Shown piece by piece: positions 9,679-19,625 of a DNA stretch of 64,000 bases; positions within the stretch are counted from its first letter, which is position 1; each line of letters opens with the position of its first letter. Under the pieces are notes generated by a model. That model worked only from the letters and a program-made list of their open reading frames with translations, ran no database searches and had not been told where the DNA came from. This stretch comes from Rhizobium sp. NXC14 (GTDB lineage: Bacteria; Pseudomonadota; Alphaproteobacteria; Rhizobiales; Rhizobiaceae), in assembly GCF_002117485.1 (NCBI RefSeq), contig NZ_CP021030.1:561001-625000 (forward strand), in the 5' to 3' direction. The translations under genes were made by a program, and so were the position numbers.

Positions 9679-11739
9679 CTATCGCCACATGCCGCGCATG
9701 CGGGCGCCGACGTCGATGCGCACCTGGCGCGCTTGCGCCTGAGCGGCGGCTTCCGACTTCACCTGCGGCCAGCTGCAGGCCTCGAAAAACTGCAGCAGTG
9801 TCGCGGGAATAAAGCGGCTGCGCGAAGCATAGACGTGCCGGTCGCCCTGGGCGTTCTGCCCATAGGTGAAGAAGCGTTGCGGCACGACGAGGTCGAGACC
9901 GTCGCGGGCGCGCGTCATCGCCACGTAGAGCAGCCGGCGCTCCTCCTCGATCTCGGCGGTGGTGCCGACCGCAAGATCGCTCGGAATGCAGCCGTCGACG
10001 ACGTTCAGCATGAAGACTTTCGTCCATTCCTGGCCCTTGGCGGAATGGATGGTCGACAGGATGAGATAGTCCTCGTCGAGAAGCGGCACGCCGGCTTGAT
10101 CGCTGGTCGCATCCGGCGGATCGAGCGTGAGCTCGGTGAGGAAACGTTCGCGGGAGGCATAACCCCCGGCGATCTGCTCCAACTGCAACAGATCGGCCTG
10201 CCGTGTCGAAGCGTCCTCGTGCAGCCGCTCCAGATGCGGCGCATACCATTGCCGCGCCAGCTCGATTTCCGCCGGCCAGCCGGCCTTGCCGGATTTCAGC
10301 TCCTGCAGCATCGAAACGAAGGCGGTCCAGTCCTCGCCGGAGCGTGGCGGCGCTGGCATAGACGCCAGAGCAGACAACGGGCTCGCATCCTCGGCCATCA
10401 GATCGAGCGCCTTCTGCGCCGTCGACGGCCCGACGCCCGGCAGGATCTGCATCAGCCGGAAGCCCGCCACCCGGTCGCGCGGATTGTGCGCAAAGCGAAG
10501 CGCGGCCAGCATGTCCTTCACATGCGCGCTGTCGAGAAACTTCAACCCGCCGAACTTGACGAAGGGAATGTTGCGGCGGGTCAGCTCGACCTCCAGCGGC
10601 CCGCTGTGGTGGGCGGCGCGGAAGAGCACGGCCTGCTGCTTGAGCTTCAGGCCTTCCTCGCGATTGTCGAGCACCTTGTCGGCGACATAACGCGCCTGCT
10701 CGGCCTCGTCCCGCACAGAAACCAGGCGCGGCCGCTCCGCCGATTGCCGCTCGGTCCAGAGATTCTTGGTGAAGCGCTCGGAGGCGAGATCGATGACGGC
10801 ATTGGCAGCCGCCAGGATCGGCTGCGTCGAGCGGTAATTGCGATCGAGTGTGACGATATCGGCGGCCGGGCTGAAGGCGGCGGGAAAATCAAGGATATTG
10901 CGCACCGTCGCCGCGCGGAAGGAGTAGATCGACTGCGCGTCGTCACCGACGACCGTCAGCCCCTGTCCCTGCGGCTTGAGTGCTAGCAGGATCGAGGCCT
11001 GCAGCCTGTTGGTGTCCTGATATTCATCGACGAGCACATGGTCAAAGCGGCTGCCGATATCCTCGGCAATCACGCTCTCGCCGACCATCTGCGCCCAGTA
11101 GAGCAGGAGGTCGTCGTAATCGAGCACGTTCTGAGCCTGCTTCGCCTCGACATAGCAGGCGAAAAGCTCACGCAGCTGTTGCTCCCATGTCGCGCACCAT
11201 GGAAAGGCGTCGCGCAGCACCTGATCGAGCGCGGTCTCCGAATTCACCGTCCGGCTATAGATGGCAAGGCAGGTGCCCTTGGACGGAAAGCGGCTTTCCG
11301 TCTTTGAGAAGCCGAGATCGTGCCGGATGAGGTTCATCAGATCGGCGCTGTCTTCGCGGTCGTGAATGGTGAAATCGGCATCGAGGCCGATCTGCTGGGC
11401 ATAATCGCGCAGCAGCCGCGCGCCGATGCCGTGGAATGTGCCGGACCAGTTGAGCGCATCGGCCATGATGCCGGCATTCGAACCCAGCACATCACGGCAG
11501 ATGCGCTCGACGCGCCGCGCCATCTCGGCGGCTGCCCGGCGCGAGAAGGTCATCAGCAGGATGCGGCGCGGATCGGCGCCCTTGACGATCAGATGGGCGA
11601 CGCGATGTGCCAGCGTGTTCGTCTTGCCGGAGCCGGCGCCGGCAATGACCAGCAGCGGCCCGGCAATATGACTGCCGTCGGTGAGCGTGCCGTGCTCGAC
11701 GGCCATGCGCTGCTGGGGATTGAGCTTTTCGAGATACAT
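9679..11739 (-). CDS. UvrD/PcrA-family ATP-dependent DNA helicase (SF1A)
   Basis: A 686-residue superfamily 1 helicase with all core motifs in order: Walker A GAGSGKTNTLAHR (I), VDEYQDTN (II), GDDAQSIYSFR (III), LDRNYRSTQPIL (IV), STIHSAKGQEWTKV (V) and EERRLLYVAMTRAR (VI). It would unwind DNA 3' to 5' in repair or replication restart. It is somewhat shorter than typical UvrD (about 720) and lacks an extended Tudor-like C-terminus. Rhizobia also carry a separate longer uvrD, so this is likely a paralogue and no gene symbol is given. No linked partner is visible. Confidence 0.92.
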   Translation of the reverse strand: MYLEKLNPQQRMAVEHGTLTDGSHIAGPLLVIAGAGSGKTNTLAHRVAHLIVKGADPRRILLMTFSRRAAAEMARRVERICRDVLGSNAGIMADALNWSGTFHGIGARLLRDYAQQIGLDADFTIHDREDSADLMNLIRHDLGFSKTESRFPSKGTCLAIYSRTVNSETALDQVLRDAFPWCATWEQQLRELFACYVEAKQAQNVLDYDDLLLYWAQMVGESVIAEDIGSRFDHVLVDEYQDTNRLQASILLALKPQGQGLTVVGDDAQSIYSFRAATVRNILDFPAAFSPAADIVTLDRNYRSTQPILAAANAVIDLASERFTKNLWTERQSAERPRLVSVRDEAEQARYVADKVLDNREEGLKLKQQAVLFRAAHHSGPLEVELTRRNIPFVKFGGLKFLDSAHVKDMLAALRFAHNPRDRVAGFRLMQILPGVGPSTAQKALDLMAEDASPLSALASMPAPPRSGEDWTAFVSMLQELKSGKAGWPAEIELARQWYAPHLERLHEDASTRQADLLQLEQIAGGYASRERFLTELTLDPPDATSDQAGVPLLDEDYLILSTIHSAKGQEWTKVFMLNVVDGCIPSDLAVGTTAEIEEERRLLYVAMTRARDGLDLVVPQRFFTYGQNAQGDRHVYASRSRFIPATLLQFFEACSWPQVKSEAAAQAQARQVRIDVGARMRGMWR

Positions 11740-11835
11740 CCAGCCGTCCGGTCGGGCTCCCGCAGAATCACTGCGAGAAGATTAGATGTTCCTTGAATGT
11801 TCGCGATTTCAGCCGCTGTCAAGCGGCACGGGACC

Positions 11836-12102
11836 TCAATCGGGGAAATCCGGGCCGATCACGCGCCGCACCAGTTTCAGGCTGCGGTCCGGCTGGAGAA
11901 TATAGGTTTCCTCCACACGCTGACCCGTCTCATTGTAGAACTGGTTGTAGACGGCGCTGCCGACCGGCGACTTGGTGAGTTTGGTACGCGGCTGGCCGCC
12001 AAAGGTGATGCTGCCGGGAATGGGTTCGAGCGCGGCCGTATCGGCCGAGGAGCAGCCGGCCAGCAATGCCCCGGCAAACCAGGCGGGCAGAAACGCTTTC
12101 AT
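11836..12102 (-). CDS. Small predicted lipoprotein
   Basis: An 88-residue protein with a signal peptide (KAFLPAWFAGALLAGC) ending in the lipobox LLAGC, so probably anchored in the envelope by a lipidated Cys at about residue 17. The mature part has no domain I recognise. An ATG three codons upstream (12111) is possible, but AGGG sits correctly for 12102. It is on the opposite strand to, and just upstream of, the small secreted protein at 12255, leaving about 150 nt for two promoters. Confidence 0.7.
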   Translation of the reverse strand: MKAFLPAWFAGALLAGCSSADTAALEPIPGSITFGGQPRTKLTKSPVGSAVYNQFYNETGQRVEETYILQPDRSLKLVRRVIGPDFPD

Positions 12103-12254
12103 TGCAGTCATCCCTGTTCAGACTGCCGATAGATATGGAAAGCGCGGCCTCTTTCGCCAAGGGCTGCCCGATGCGCAGTCGCCTGCTGTGGCGCTGAGGG
12201 AACCAAAGCGCCCTCCAGGTGTTGAAATGCCGGACCTGAACGCTGGAGACCATC

Positions 12255-12518
12255 ATGCAGACGCTTCTTCGCCTCTGGGCGTCCACTCTGATCATCGGCT
12301 GCGGCGTCTTTGCCGGCCCAGCCTATGCCTCGCTCGAAACCGGCATGGATTATTCCGCTTTGCCGAAGGATCAGATCGCCCTTAACGAATATACCGGCAG
12401 CGTCGATTGTGAGCCGGCAGAACCGCACTACCTGCCGTCCTTCATCCGCGCGGCTGACGGCACGATCATCGGTGTGGGATATATCGCGATGGAGAATGAG
12501 GCCGGCGCGGATTGCTGA
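12255..12518 (+). CDS. Small secreted hypothetical protein
   Basis: An 87-residue protein. Residues 1-26 look like a signal peptide (LLRLWASTLIIGCGVFAGPAYA before SLETG), so the mature product is a periplasmic peptide of about 60 residues with two cysteines (VDCEP and the terminal ADC) that could form a disulfide. I do not recognise the family. ACGCTGGAGACC lies just upstream of the ATG. Confidence 0.6.
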   Translation: MQTLLRLWASTLIIGCGVFAGPAYASLETGMDYSALPKDQIALNEYTGSVDCEPAEPHYLPSFIRAADGTIIGVGYIAMENEAGADC

Positions 12519-12741
12519 AACCGATCCGCTCGAACGAGGCTCGCCTGCGTTTCCGGATGACGAGCCTCTGACCGTCATCATGACGGCTGGATGTTTTCTA
12601 TCGAAACAGCCGGCTCTGGCGCAACGCCCTTTGCGCCCAAACCCGGCGCCGGCTCGCTGCAGGGTTAAGTGAAAATTAAACAATGTATCGTACCGGCACA
12701 GTTTACTGACCAAACCGAAAACGGCCGGACGCCCTGCCGCG

Positions 12742-12984
12742 TCAATGCAGCTTCAGCTTCGCCTCTTCGGCCGCTGCCAGGAACTCGGCTCTAGCCTCCT
12801 CCATACTTTTGCGGCCGTCGAGCGCCGCCCGGCAGGTGCTGCGGGCCTTGATGTAATGAAGCCCGCGCGAACTCGGCCAGAAATCTGCCAGGCATTTCAG
12901 GGCATCGAACGGCCCGTTGACCGTTCGCGCATCGGCTCCCTCGAAACCGACGGTGACCGGGCTGTTCCATCGTTCAGTTGCCAT
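12742..12984 (-). CDS. DUF982 domain-containing small protein
   Basis: An 80-residue protein resembling the DUF982 family, which is abundant in Rhizobiales and of unknown function. Typical features are the N-terminal W-x-x-PVTV strand, the middle ALKCLADFWPSSRG segment, and a C-terminal helix rich in Ala/Glu. The start is fixed by GGAGGAG just upstream of the ATG at 12984; the frame stays open further upstream but has no matching ribosome site. It is probably single-gene. Confidence 0.75.
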   Translation of the reverse strand: MATERWNSPVTVGFEGADARTVNGPFDALKCLADFWPSSRGLHYIKARSTCRAALDGRKSMEEARAEFLAAAEEAKLKLH

Positions 12985-13180
12985 CGATACTCCTCCACGA
13001 TTGTCGATAGAAACAGGGTGCAGCGCCCTCCATCCCAGGACAGACACCGCCATGGTAGGCATTCTAGCGCGATTTTTGCCGTCAACAATGGTGAATCGTT
13101 TGTTGCTGATAAGGCGGAATGCCAGCTTGAGTAAGGCGGATCGCCGGGGTGTGCACGCCAAGAGGAATTTCGAGCAGTCG

Positions 13181-13684
13181 ATGAGAAGTTGCATGGCACC
13201 CGAGCCTGCCAACGCTACCATGCTCGGAAAGCTGAGGGCTCGACAGGGGTTAGATCGAAAATTGATCCGGACTGCTTTTCTCGGCGCGGCGCTGGTTATG
13301 CCGGCTCTCGCTCACGGCGCAGATGTGTCCGCTGAAGACGCTTTCTTCTCGCGTCTCTCCATTGAGGCCATCCCAAGACTGCAGCGGGCGACTCTCAGTC
13401 GGTACGGTGAACGGACGGCGATAGATCTCGCCGCCCTTTTCATGGCAGAGAATGCTCTTCGCTGGTATATTGAAGGCATCGATGGTGGAGTTTCCCCGCG
13501 ACCCCACACGCAAATTCCACGCGAAGACCTGGTGATAACCGGAGAGATTCATGAACTGTGGCAGCTCTCCCCGTTCATACCTCATTATCTCGAGGCAACC
13601 GAAATTCCCGATTGCACTATATGGCTGTTCAGTTCGTGCGAATGGCTGCCCCTTACCCTAGCCCTTACCTGGGTCAAGCCGCTC
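13181..13684 (+). pseudogene. Possible secreted-protein gene whose 3' end runs into a repeat
   Basis: From the ATG at 13181 (AGAGGAATTT upstream) the frame encodes a short lead, then a signal-peptide-like RTAFLGAALVMPALAHGA, then about 120 residues of ordinary composition with no family I recognise. The frame has no stop before the palindromic repeat at 13685. It stays open through the repeat, antisense to tRNA-Thr, and into the DUF4169 gene up to 14320. A real protein would not be expected to cross a tRNA, so I suspect a gene whose original stop was lost when the repeat inserted. It may equally be a chance open frame. Confidence 0.3.
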
Positions 13685-13815
13685 GTCTCGACCCGTCCTG
13701 CGGACCCCCGTAAACGGGGCGAGGGGACGGCCACGCGAGAGCTTGGCGAGGGACGGAGAGGTCGCGGCTTGGTGCCTTCGCCTCGCGAGCGGGGGTCCGA
13801 AGGACGGGTCGAGAC
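13685..13815. repeat. Rhizobial intergenic palindromic element
   Basis: A 25-nt arm at 13685-13709 (starting GTCTCGACCCGTCC) is repeated inverted at 13791-13815 with 24 of 25 positions pairing. The 81 nt between them are GC-rich and themselves partly palindromic. This organisation matches the small non-coding intergenic palindromes (RIME-like) common in Rhizobium and Sinorhizobium genomes; assignment to a named subfamily would need a genome-wide comparison. Confidence 0.7.
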
Positions 13816-13895
13816 CGGTGGCTCGACCCCGGTCGGTGCCGGCAGCCGGATGAGGGGCCGCTGGGCGCGTAAGAAAATGATGTCTGAAAGAAAAC

Positions 13896-13970
13896 TGGTG
13901 CTGCCGAGTGGGATTGAACCACCGACCTCACCCTTACCAAGGGTGTGCTCTACCACTGAGCTACGGCAGC
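13896..13970 (-). tRNA. tRNA-Thr (anticodon GGU)
   Basis: On the minus strand a 75-nt cloverleaf is complete: acceptor GCTGCCG/CGGCAGC, D-arm GCTC-AGTGGTA-GAGC, anticodon stem CACCC/GGGTG with loop TTGGTAA (anticodon GGT), T-arm loop TTCAATC and an encoded CCA end. It reads ACC/ACU threonine codons. Confidence 0.97.
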
Positions 13971-14125
13971 AGGACCAGATCCGCGTGGAGCCGGGCGGCT
14001 CAATTGCGGGAACGGGCGGCTATTGCCACAGCTTGACGACAAGCGCAAGCCGCAAAATCCAACTTCGCGTGGATAGAGATGCAAGGGACTTTTGGATCGG
14101 CGCGAATTCGGCTAATTCTGTTGAC

Positions 14126-14320
14126 ATGAACGACAAGACCGAAGCCGGCCAGAAGAGCCGTAAAGAGGCGATCGAGGCACAGGCGAAACTGCGCCGCGAG
14201 CGCGCCGCCGAAAAGCTCAGGGAAAATCTTTCCAGACGCAAACAGCAGGTGCGTGCCCGCCGTTCCGGCCAGGCCGACGAAACTAACGGGCTGCCCGCCG
14301 CAAAAATGGACGAATCGTAA
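14126..14320 (+). CDS. Small charged protein (DUF4169-like)
   Basis: A 64-residue, very Lys/Arg/Glu-rich helical protein (AQAKLRRERAAEKLRENLS region), like the DUF4169 proteins of alphaproteobacteria, whose role is unknown. Its ATG is internal to a longer open frame, but the upstream part crosses tRNA-Thr in antisense and is not a credible extension. It lies 92 nt before murA in the same direction, a conserved neighbour arrangement in rhizobia as I recall it. Confidence 0.65.
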   Translation: MNDKTEAGQKSRKEAIEAQAKLRRERAAEKLRENLSRRKQQVRARRSGQADETNGLPAAKMDES

Positions 14321-14412
14321 TGTTCCGTCCCGGACGAATTGAAGCCTCTTCATAAATCCCCTAAACACCTCACTCCTTCTTTCAAGGCAGAACTTTCAGG
14401 AAGTAAGCGCAC

Positions 14413-15705
14413 ATGGATCGTATCAGAATTGTCGGCGGTAATGAGCTGAATGGCATCATTCCGATTTCCGGCGCCAAGAATGCCGCACTGCCGCTGATGA
14501 TCGCCTCGCTTCTGACCAGTGACACGCTGACGCTGGAAAACGTGCCGCACTTGGCAGACGTCGAGCTTCTGATGCGCATCCTCGGCAATCACGGCGTCGA
14601 TGTCGCCGTCAACGGCCGCCGCGAGCGCCAGGAGGATTCCTACGCCCGCACGATCCATTTCACCTGCCGCACCATCGTCGATACCACAGCCTCCTACGAA
14701 CTGGTCTCGAAGATGCGCGCCTCATTCTGGGTTATTGGGCCGCTCTTGGCGCGTGAGGGCCATTGCCGCGTTTCGCTGCCGGGCGGTTGCGCCATCGGCA
14801 CGCGCCCCGTCGATCTCTTCATCGATGGCCTGACGGCACTCGGTGCGACCATGGAGATCGATGCCGGCTATATCAATGCCCGGGCGCCCGACGGCGGGCT
14901 GATCGGTGCGCGCTACACCTTCCCGAAGGTCTCAGTCGGCGCCACCCATGTGTTGATGATGGCCGCGACCCTTGCCCGCGGCACCACTGTCATCGGCAAC
15001 GCCGCCCGTGAACCCGAAGTCGCCGACCTCGCCAACTGCCTGAATGCCATGGGCGCCAAGATATCAGGCGCCGGCACCTCGACCATCACCATCGAAGGCG
15101 TCACCTCGCTGTCGGGCGCGCGTCATCGCGTCCTGCCGGACCGCATCGAGACCGGCACCTACGCCATGGCCGTCGCCATGGCCGGCGGTGACGTCGTGCT
15201 CGAAAATACCGATGTGGCGCTGCTCGAGACCGCGCTGGAAACCTTGCGCCGGACTGGCGCTGACATCTCCGCGACCAATAACGGCATGCGCATCAGGCGC
15301 AACGGCGCCGGCATCAAGCCGGTCGATATTGTCACCGATCCTTTCCCGGGCTTCCCCACGGATCTGCAGGCACAGTTCATGGCGCTGATGACCCGCTCCT
15401 CCGGCATCTCGCATGTCACCGAGACGATCTTCGAAAACCGCTTCATGCACGTGCAGGAGCTTGCCCGGCTCGGCGCCAGGATCACGCTCTCCGGCCAGAC
15501 CGCGAAGATCGAGGGTGTCAAGCGCCTGCGCGGCGCGCCCGTCATGGCGACCGATTTGCGCGCCTCCGTCTCGCTCGTCATCGCCGGCCTCGCCGCCGAG
15601 GGCGAAACCACAGTCTCCCGCGTTTACCACCTCGACCGCGGCTTCGAGCGGCTCGAAGCGAAGCTGACCCGCTGCGGCGCCGTCGTCGAGCGCATCAGCG
15701 AATAA
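14413..15705 (+). CDS. murA: UDP-N-acetylglucosamine 1-carboxyvinyltransferase
   Basis: A 430-residue cytoplasmic enzyme that transfers enolpyruvate from PEP to UDP-GlcNAc, the first committed step of peptidoglycan synthesis and the fosfomycin target. Substrate-binding Lys22-Asn23 lie in [10 protein letters not shown]; the catalytic loop holds Cys126 in [13 protein letters not shown], the fosfomycin-sensitive Cys form. The pseudo-repeated inside-out alpha/beta barrel composition and length match MurA. AGGAAGTAAGCGCAC precedes the ATG. Confidence 0.98.
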   Translation: MDRIRIVGGNELNGIIPISGAKNAALPLMIASLLTSDTLTLENVPHLADVELLMRILGNHGVDVAVNGRRERQEDSYARTIHFTCRTIVDTTASYELVSKMRASFWVIGPLLAREGHCRVSLPGGCAIGTRPVDLFIDGLTALGATMEIDAGYINARAPDGGLIGARYTFPKVSVGATHVLMMAATLARGTTVIGNAAREPEVADLANCLNAMGAKISGAGTSTITIEGVTSLSGARHRVLPDRIETGTYAMAVAMAGGDVVLENTDVALLETALETLRRTGADISATNNGMRIRRNGAGIKPVDIVTDPFPGFPTDLQAQFMALMTRSSGISHVTETIFENRFMHVQELARLGARITLSGQTAKIEGVKRLRGAPVMATDLRASVSLVIAGLAAEGETTVSRVYHLDRGFERLEAKLTRCGAVVERISE

Positions 15706-15862
15706 GAGAGACCTTCATTCCGGTTGCGTAATCGGTCGCAGCATCTTATTTCCCTTGTCTGACGCATCGCCATTCCGGCGATGCCCGTTAAATAGCAAAA
15801 GCATGATGTCGTCCGAAAACTGCTCGCACTTTTCGGCATCCTGCTCTGGGGATTGAGCCTGA

Positions 15863-16294
15863 ATGACCGACCTGAAGCTTGTTGCGCTTGATGATGAGGA
15901 CCTCGCGATCATTTCTGCGCATATGCAGGATAGCGTCTTCAAGGTCGGCGACATCGACTGGTCGCCGCGGGGTGCCCAGTTCGCGCTTGCCGCCAATCGT
16001 TTCGTCTGGGAAAGTGCGGCGCGCAAGCGCAAGGGTTTCGAGCGCCGCCGCGCCGCCCTGGTGTTCAAGCGCGTGCTTGCCGTCCGTTCGCTCGGCGTCG
16101 ATCGCGGCAAACGCGATGAGGTGCTGTCGCTGCTGGCGCTGCGTTTCGAGAAGAAGGGCGAGGGGCCGGATGGCACGATCGAGCTGGCGCTGTCTGGAAC
16201 GGCCTCGATTGCGCTCGACGTCGAATGTATCGAGGTCCAGATGGCCGATATCGGCGGCGCATGGCAGGCGGCTTCCAAACCCCGCCACCCCTAA
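15863..16294 (+). CDS. DUF2948 family protein
   Basis: A 143-residue protein matching the alphaproteobacterial DUF2948 family: N-terminal LKLVALDDEDLAIISAHMQD, a central DIDWSPRGAQFALAANRFVWE, and C-terminal SIALDVECIEVQMADIGGAW. The function is unknown. It sits between murA and hisD, its usual neighbours in Rhizobiales, and hisD begins 57 nt downstream, so co-transcription is likely. The Shine-Dalgarno is weak. Confidence 0.88.
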   Translation: MTDLKLVALDDEDLAIISAHMQDSVFKVGDIDWSPRGAQFALAANRFVWESAARKRKGFERRRAALVFKRVLAVRSLGVDRGKRDEVLSLLALRFEKKGEGPDGTIELALSGTASIALDVECIEVQMADIGGAWQAASKPRHP

Positions 16295-16351
16295 AGGGCT
16301 TGATGCCTGAAGTTTGAACATCGCGGTTCGAGTTGAGAAGGAATATAGCTC

Positions 16352-17647
16352 TTGGCAATCTGGCTGGATCAGGCATCGGAAGGTTTCGAGCAGCATTTTG
16401 CCGCCTTTCTGATGACGAAGCGCGAAGTGTCCGAGGATGTGAATTCAGTCGCCCGTGCCATCATCGATGATGTCAGGGCGCGCGGCGATGTGGCGCTGGC
16501 CGAATATTCGCTGAAATTCGACGGCATCGATTTTGCCACCGTGCCGATGCGCGTCACGCCTGAGGAGATTGACGCCGCAATCGAGGCGGTGCCTGCCGAA
16601 GTGCTGGGCGCGCTGAAACTCGCGGCCTTGCGCATCGAGAGCCACCATCGCCGCCAACTGCCGAAGGATGATATCTACGAGGACGACATGGGCGTCGGTC
16701 TCGGCTCGCGCTGGACGGCGATCGAGGCGGTCGGGCTCTATGTTCCGGGCGGCACCGCGAGCTATCCGAGCTCGGTATTGATGAATGCGGTGCCGGCCAA
16801 GGTCGCCGGGGTCGACCGCATCGTCATCGCCGTTCCCGCCACCGGCGGCGCTGTCAATCCGGCGGTGCTCGCCGCCGCCAGGCTTGCCGGCGTCACCGAG
16901 ATCTACCGTGTCGGCGGCGCTCAGGCGATCGCCGCTCTCGCTTATGGCACCGAGACGATCGCACCGGTCGCCAAGATCACCGGTCCCGGCAATGCCTATG
17001 TCGCCGCCGCCAAGCGCCACGTCTTCGGCACCGTCGGCATCGATATGATCGCCGGCCCCTCCGAGGTGCTGGTGATTGCCGACAAGGACAACAATCCCGA
17101 TTGGATCGCTGCCGACCTTTTGGCGCAGGCCGAGCACGATGCCAGCGCCCAGGCGATCCTCATCACCGACGATGCCCTATTCGGCAAGGCGGTGGAGCAG
17201 GCGGTCGAACGCCAGCTGAAGACGTTGAACCGCGCCGAGACGGCAGCGGCAAGCTGGCGCGATTTTGGCGCGGTCATCCTCGTTGCCGATCTGAAGCAGG
17301 CCATTCCGCTTGCCAATCGCATCGCAGCCGAACATCTCGAGCTCGCCGTCGCCGATCCCGACCAGCTGCTCGACGGCATCCGCAATGCCGGCGCGATCTT
17401 CGTCGGCGCTCATACGCCCGAGGTCATCGGCGATTATGTCGGCGGTTCGAACCATGTGCTGCCGACGGCGCGTTCGGCCCGCTTTTCCTCCGGTCTATCA
17501 GTGCTCGATTTCGTCAAGCGCACCTCGATCCTGCGCCTTGGGCCGCAGCAGTTGCGCACCCTGGGCCCGGCGACGATCGCGCTTGCGGTCTCCGAAGGCC
17601 TCGATGCCCACGCGCGGTCGGTCGCGATCCGCCTCAACCTCGATTAG
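16352..17647 (+). CDS. hisD: Histidinol dehydrogenase
   Basis: A 431-residue zinc enzyme that oxidises L-histidinol to L-histidine in two NAD-dependent steps, ending histidine synthesis. Family segments visible are [34 protein letters not shown] (NAD/substrate region), AEHLELAV and [20 protein letters not shown] (containing a zinc ligand His and substrate contacts). The start codon is TTG at 16352, preceded by GAGAAGGAATA; no in-frame ATG fits the family N-terminus MAIWLDQ. It heads a tight run with the UPF0262 and phosphatase genes. Confidence 0.97.
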   Translation: MAIWLDQASEGFEQHFAAFLMTKREVSEDVNSVARAIIDDVRARGDVALAEYSLKFDGIDFATVPMRVTPEEIDAAIEAVPAEVLGALKLAALRIESHHRRQLPKDDIYEDDMGVGLGSRWTAIEAVGLYVPGGTASYPSSVLMNAVPAKVAGVDRIVIAVPATGGAVNPAVLAAARLAGVTEIYRVGGAQAIAALAYGTETIAPVAKITGPGNAYVAAAKRHVFGTVGIDMIAGPSEVLVIADKDNNPDWIAADLLAQAEHDASAQAILITDDALFGKAVEQAVERQLKTLNRAETAAASWRDFGAVILVADLKQAIPLANRIAAEHLELAVADPDQLLDGIRNAGAIFVGAHTPEVIGDYVGGSNHVLPTARSARFSSGLSVLDFVKRTSILRLGPQQLRTLGPATIALAVSEGLDAHARSVAIRLNLD

Positions 17648-17655
17648 GTGAGGGG

Positions 17656-18129
17656 ATGGCGGCGGGCGAATTCCGGCTTTGCGACGTCGTCCTGGACGAT
17701 ACGATCGGCCGTTCGACGCCCGATGTCGAGCATGAGCGCGCCGTCGCCATCTTCGATCTGATCGAGGAGAACAGCTTCGAGCCGCTCGGCCATTCCGGCG
17801 GCCCTTATCGGCTGAACATCTCGCTGGTCGATTCGAAGCTGGTCTTCGCCATCAAGACGGAAGAAGGCGGCGATGTCGCCACCCACATCCTGTCGCTTAC
17901 CCCCTTCCGGCGGATCGTCAAGGATTACTTCATGATCTGCGAAAGCTATTACGAAGCGATCCGATCGGCGACGCCAAGCCGTATCGAGGCGATCGACATG
18001 GGCCGGCGGGGCATCCACAATGAAGGCTCGCAGACGCTGAAAGACAGGTTGGCCGGCAAGATCGAGGTCGATTTCGACACCGCCCGGCGGCTTTTCACGC
18101 TGGTCTGCGTGCTCTACTGGCGTGGATGA
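17656..18129 (+). CDS. UPF0262 family protein
   Basis: A 157-residue protein of the alphaproteobacterial UPF0262 family, function unknown. Characteristic stretches are [39 protein letters not shown] and the C-terminal [29 protein letters not shown] lies immediately before the ATG, 8 nt after the hisD stop. Its stop overlaps the next start as ATGA, so it is translationally coupled to the phosphatase-like gene. Confidence 0.92.
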   Translation: MAAGEFRLCDVVLDDTIGRSTPDVEHERAVAIFDLIEENSFEPLGHSGGPYRLNISLVDSKLVFAIKTEEGGDVATHILSLTPFRRIVKDYFMICESYYEAIRSATPSRIEAIDMGRRGIHNEGSQTLKDRLAGKIEVDFDTARRLFTLVCVLYWRG

Positions 18130-18611
18130 CGGCGATGGAGCTTGCCGGCGATGTCGAAGACGCGAAGAGGCCGGGCGCGATCCTCTTCATGTGCGGGCTG
18201 AACGCCATCCGCTCGCCGATGGCCGAAGCGATCGCCCGTAGCATTCTGCCGTCCAATACCTATATAAGGTCGGCCGGCGTTCGCGCCGGCGAGCGCGATC
18301 CCTTCGTCGATGTCGTGCTTGAGGAAATCGGGCTTTCCCTTGGGCGCCGCCAGCCGCAGACGCTTGATGAACTCGAGGACGATTATTTCGATCTGATCAT
18401 CACGCTTTCGCCGCAGGCTCATCATGCGGCGCTGGAACTGACGCGGTCGAACGCGGTCGACGTCGTCTATTGGCCGACCATGGATCCGACGGTCGTCAGC
18501 GGGACGCGCGAACAGATATTGGACAGCTATCGCGAGGTCCGCGACCACCTGGCCGGTCTCATCGAAAGCCGGCTGCTCAGACGAAATGGCATTGCCGCGC
18601 AATCGGCATGA
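18126..18611 (+). CDS. Low-molecular-weight protein tyrosine phosphatase-like protein
   Basis: A 161-residue protein with the P-loop CX5RS at Cys23-Arg29 ([14 protein letters not shown]) and an Asp-Pro near residue 120 (WPTMDPTV) as candidate general acid, both hallmarks of the low-Mr phosphatase/arsenate-reductase fold. The loop GLNAI is not the usual GNICR-type sequence, so substrate preference may differ. It overlaps the UPF0262 stop by 4 nt (ATGA). Confidence 0.88.
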   Translation: MTAMELAGDVEDAKRPGAILFMCGLNAIRSPMAEAIARSILPSNTYIRSAGVRAGERDPFVDVVLEEIGLSLGRRQPQTLDELEDDYFDLIITLSPQAHHAALELTRSNAVDVVYWPTMDPTVVSGTREQILDSYREVRDHLAGLIESRLLRRNGIAAQSA

Positions 18612-18734
18612 AAACAAATAAAGGAAAGCCTGATCAACAAGGTTCACAAACCTGCGTTGATTGTGTAGTTTCCGCCCAAATTTTAAAGGCGCGCTCTGCG
18701 CTGCCTCTGCAACACACAGGAAGAAAACCACTAT

Positions 18735-18953
18735 ATGCCGAAAGAAGAAGTCCTCGAATTCCCGGGAATCGTCACCGAACTTCTGCCGAATGCGACGTTT
18801 CGCGTGAAGCTTGAAAACGAACACGAGATCATCGCCCATACCGCTGGCCGCATGCGCAAGAACCGCATCCGCGTTCTGGCGGGCGACAAGGTGCTTGTGG
18901 AAATGACGCCCTACGATTTGACCAAGGGCCGCATCACCTATCGTTTCAAGTAA
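18735..18953 (+). CDS. infA: Translation initiation factor IF-1
   Basis: The canonical 72-residue IF-1, a single S1/OB-fold domain that binds the 30S A site during initiation. The whole protein is diagnostic: [20 protein letters not shown] at the start, [18 protein letters not shown] and [13 protein letters not shown] at the end. AGGAAGAAAACC precedes the ATG. The 123 nt upstream hold its probable promoter, separating it from the hisD run; maf follows 36 nt later. Confidence 0.99.
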   Translation: MPKEEVLEFPGIVTELLPNATFRVKLENEHEIIAHTAGRMRKNRIRVLAGDKVLVEMTPYDLTKGRITYRFK

Positions 18954-18989
18954 GTCTGCCCGCTCCCGTCCGCCGATGGTCGAGGTTTC

Positions 18990-19610
18990 ATGGCGCTGAA
19001 ATACAAGCTCATTCTGGCCTCGGGCTCGCCCCGTCGCGTCGACCTGCTCAACCAGGCCGGCATCGAGCCTTCGCGCCTGATGCCGATGGATATCGACGAG
19101 ACGCCGAAGAAGTCGGAGCACCCGCGTTCGCTCGCCCGAAGGCTGTCGGCCGAGAAGGCCGAGGCCGCACTTGCCGCCATCAAGGGTGATATCACCTGGA
19201 AGGGCAGCTATATCCTCTCCGCCGATACGGTGGTCGCCGTGGGTCGGCGCATTCTCGGCAAGGCTGAATTCGCCGACGAGGCGCTGAGCTCGCTGCACCT
19301 CCTCTCGGGACGCAACCATCTCGTCTATACCGGCGTTTGCCTGGTGACGCCCGAACGCAAGATCCGCCAGAAGATCGTCGAGACCAAGGTGCGCTTCAAG
19401 CGGCTGTCCGGCTTCGAGATCGAGAACTACCTGGCCTCCGGCCAGTGGCGCGGCAAGGCGGGCGCCTACGGCATCCAGGGTCTTGCAGGCACCTTCGTGC
19501 AGAAGATGGTGGGCTCCTACACCAATGTCGTCGGCCTGCCGCTCTATGAAACCATTCTGCTTCTGACCGGCGAGGGCTTCGATGTGCATAGCCGGTGGCC
19601 CGAGGGCTGA
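18990..19610 (+). CDS. maf: Maf-like nucleoside triphosphate pyrophosphatase
   Basis: A 206-residue Maf/HAM1-superfamily enzyme that hydrolyses non-canonical or free NTPs (dTTP/UTP or m7GTP subgroups) and was historically linked to septum inhibition. [17 protein letters not shown] at the N-terminus is the Maf signature; [18 protein letters not shown] has the catalytic Asp. Lys/Gln subgroup residues lie around [13 protein letters not shown]. It is probably co-transcribed from infA. Confidence 0.95.
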   Translation: MALKYKLILASGSPRRVDLLNQAGIEPSRLMPMDIDETPKKSEHPRSLARRLSAEKAEAALAAIKGDITWKGSYILSADTVVAVGRRILGKAEFADEALSSLHLLSGRNHLVYTGVCLVTPERKIRQKIVETKVRFKRLSGFEIENYLASGQWRGKAGAYGIQGLAGTFVQKMVGSYTNVVGLPLYETILLLTGEGFDVHSRWPEG

Positions 19611-19625
19611 CCGACGGCCGATGCT

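Noticed and set aside
9667..10986. 439-codon plus-strand frame opposite the helicase gene
   Set aside because: Shadow of the UvrD-like gene, which has all helicase motifs on the minus strand.
18114..19589. 491-codon minus-strand open frame over the phosphatase, infA and maf genes
   Set aside because: It lies antisense to three well-recognised genes and has shadow composition (Arg/Asp/Gln-rich).
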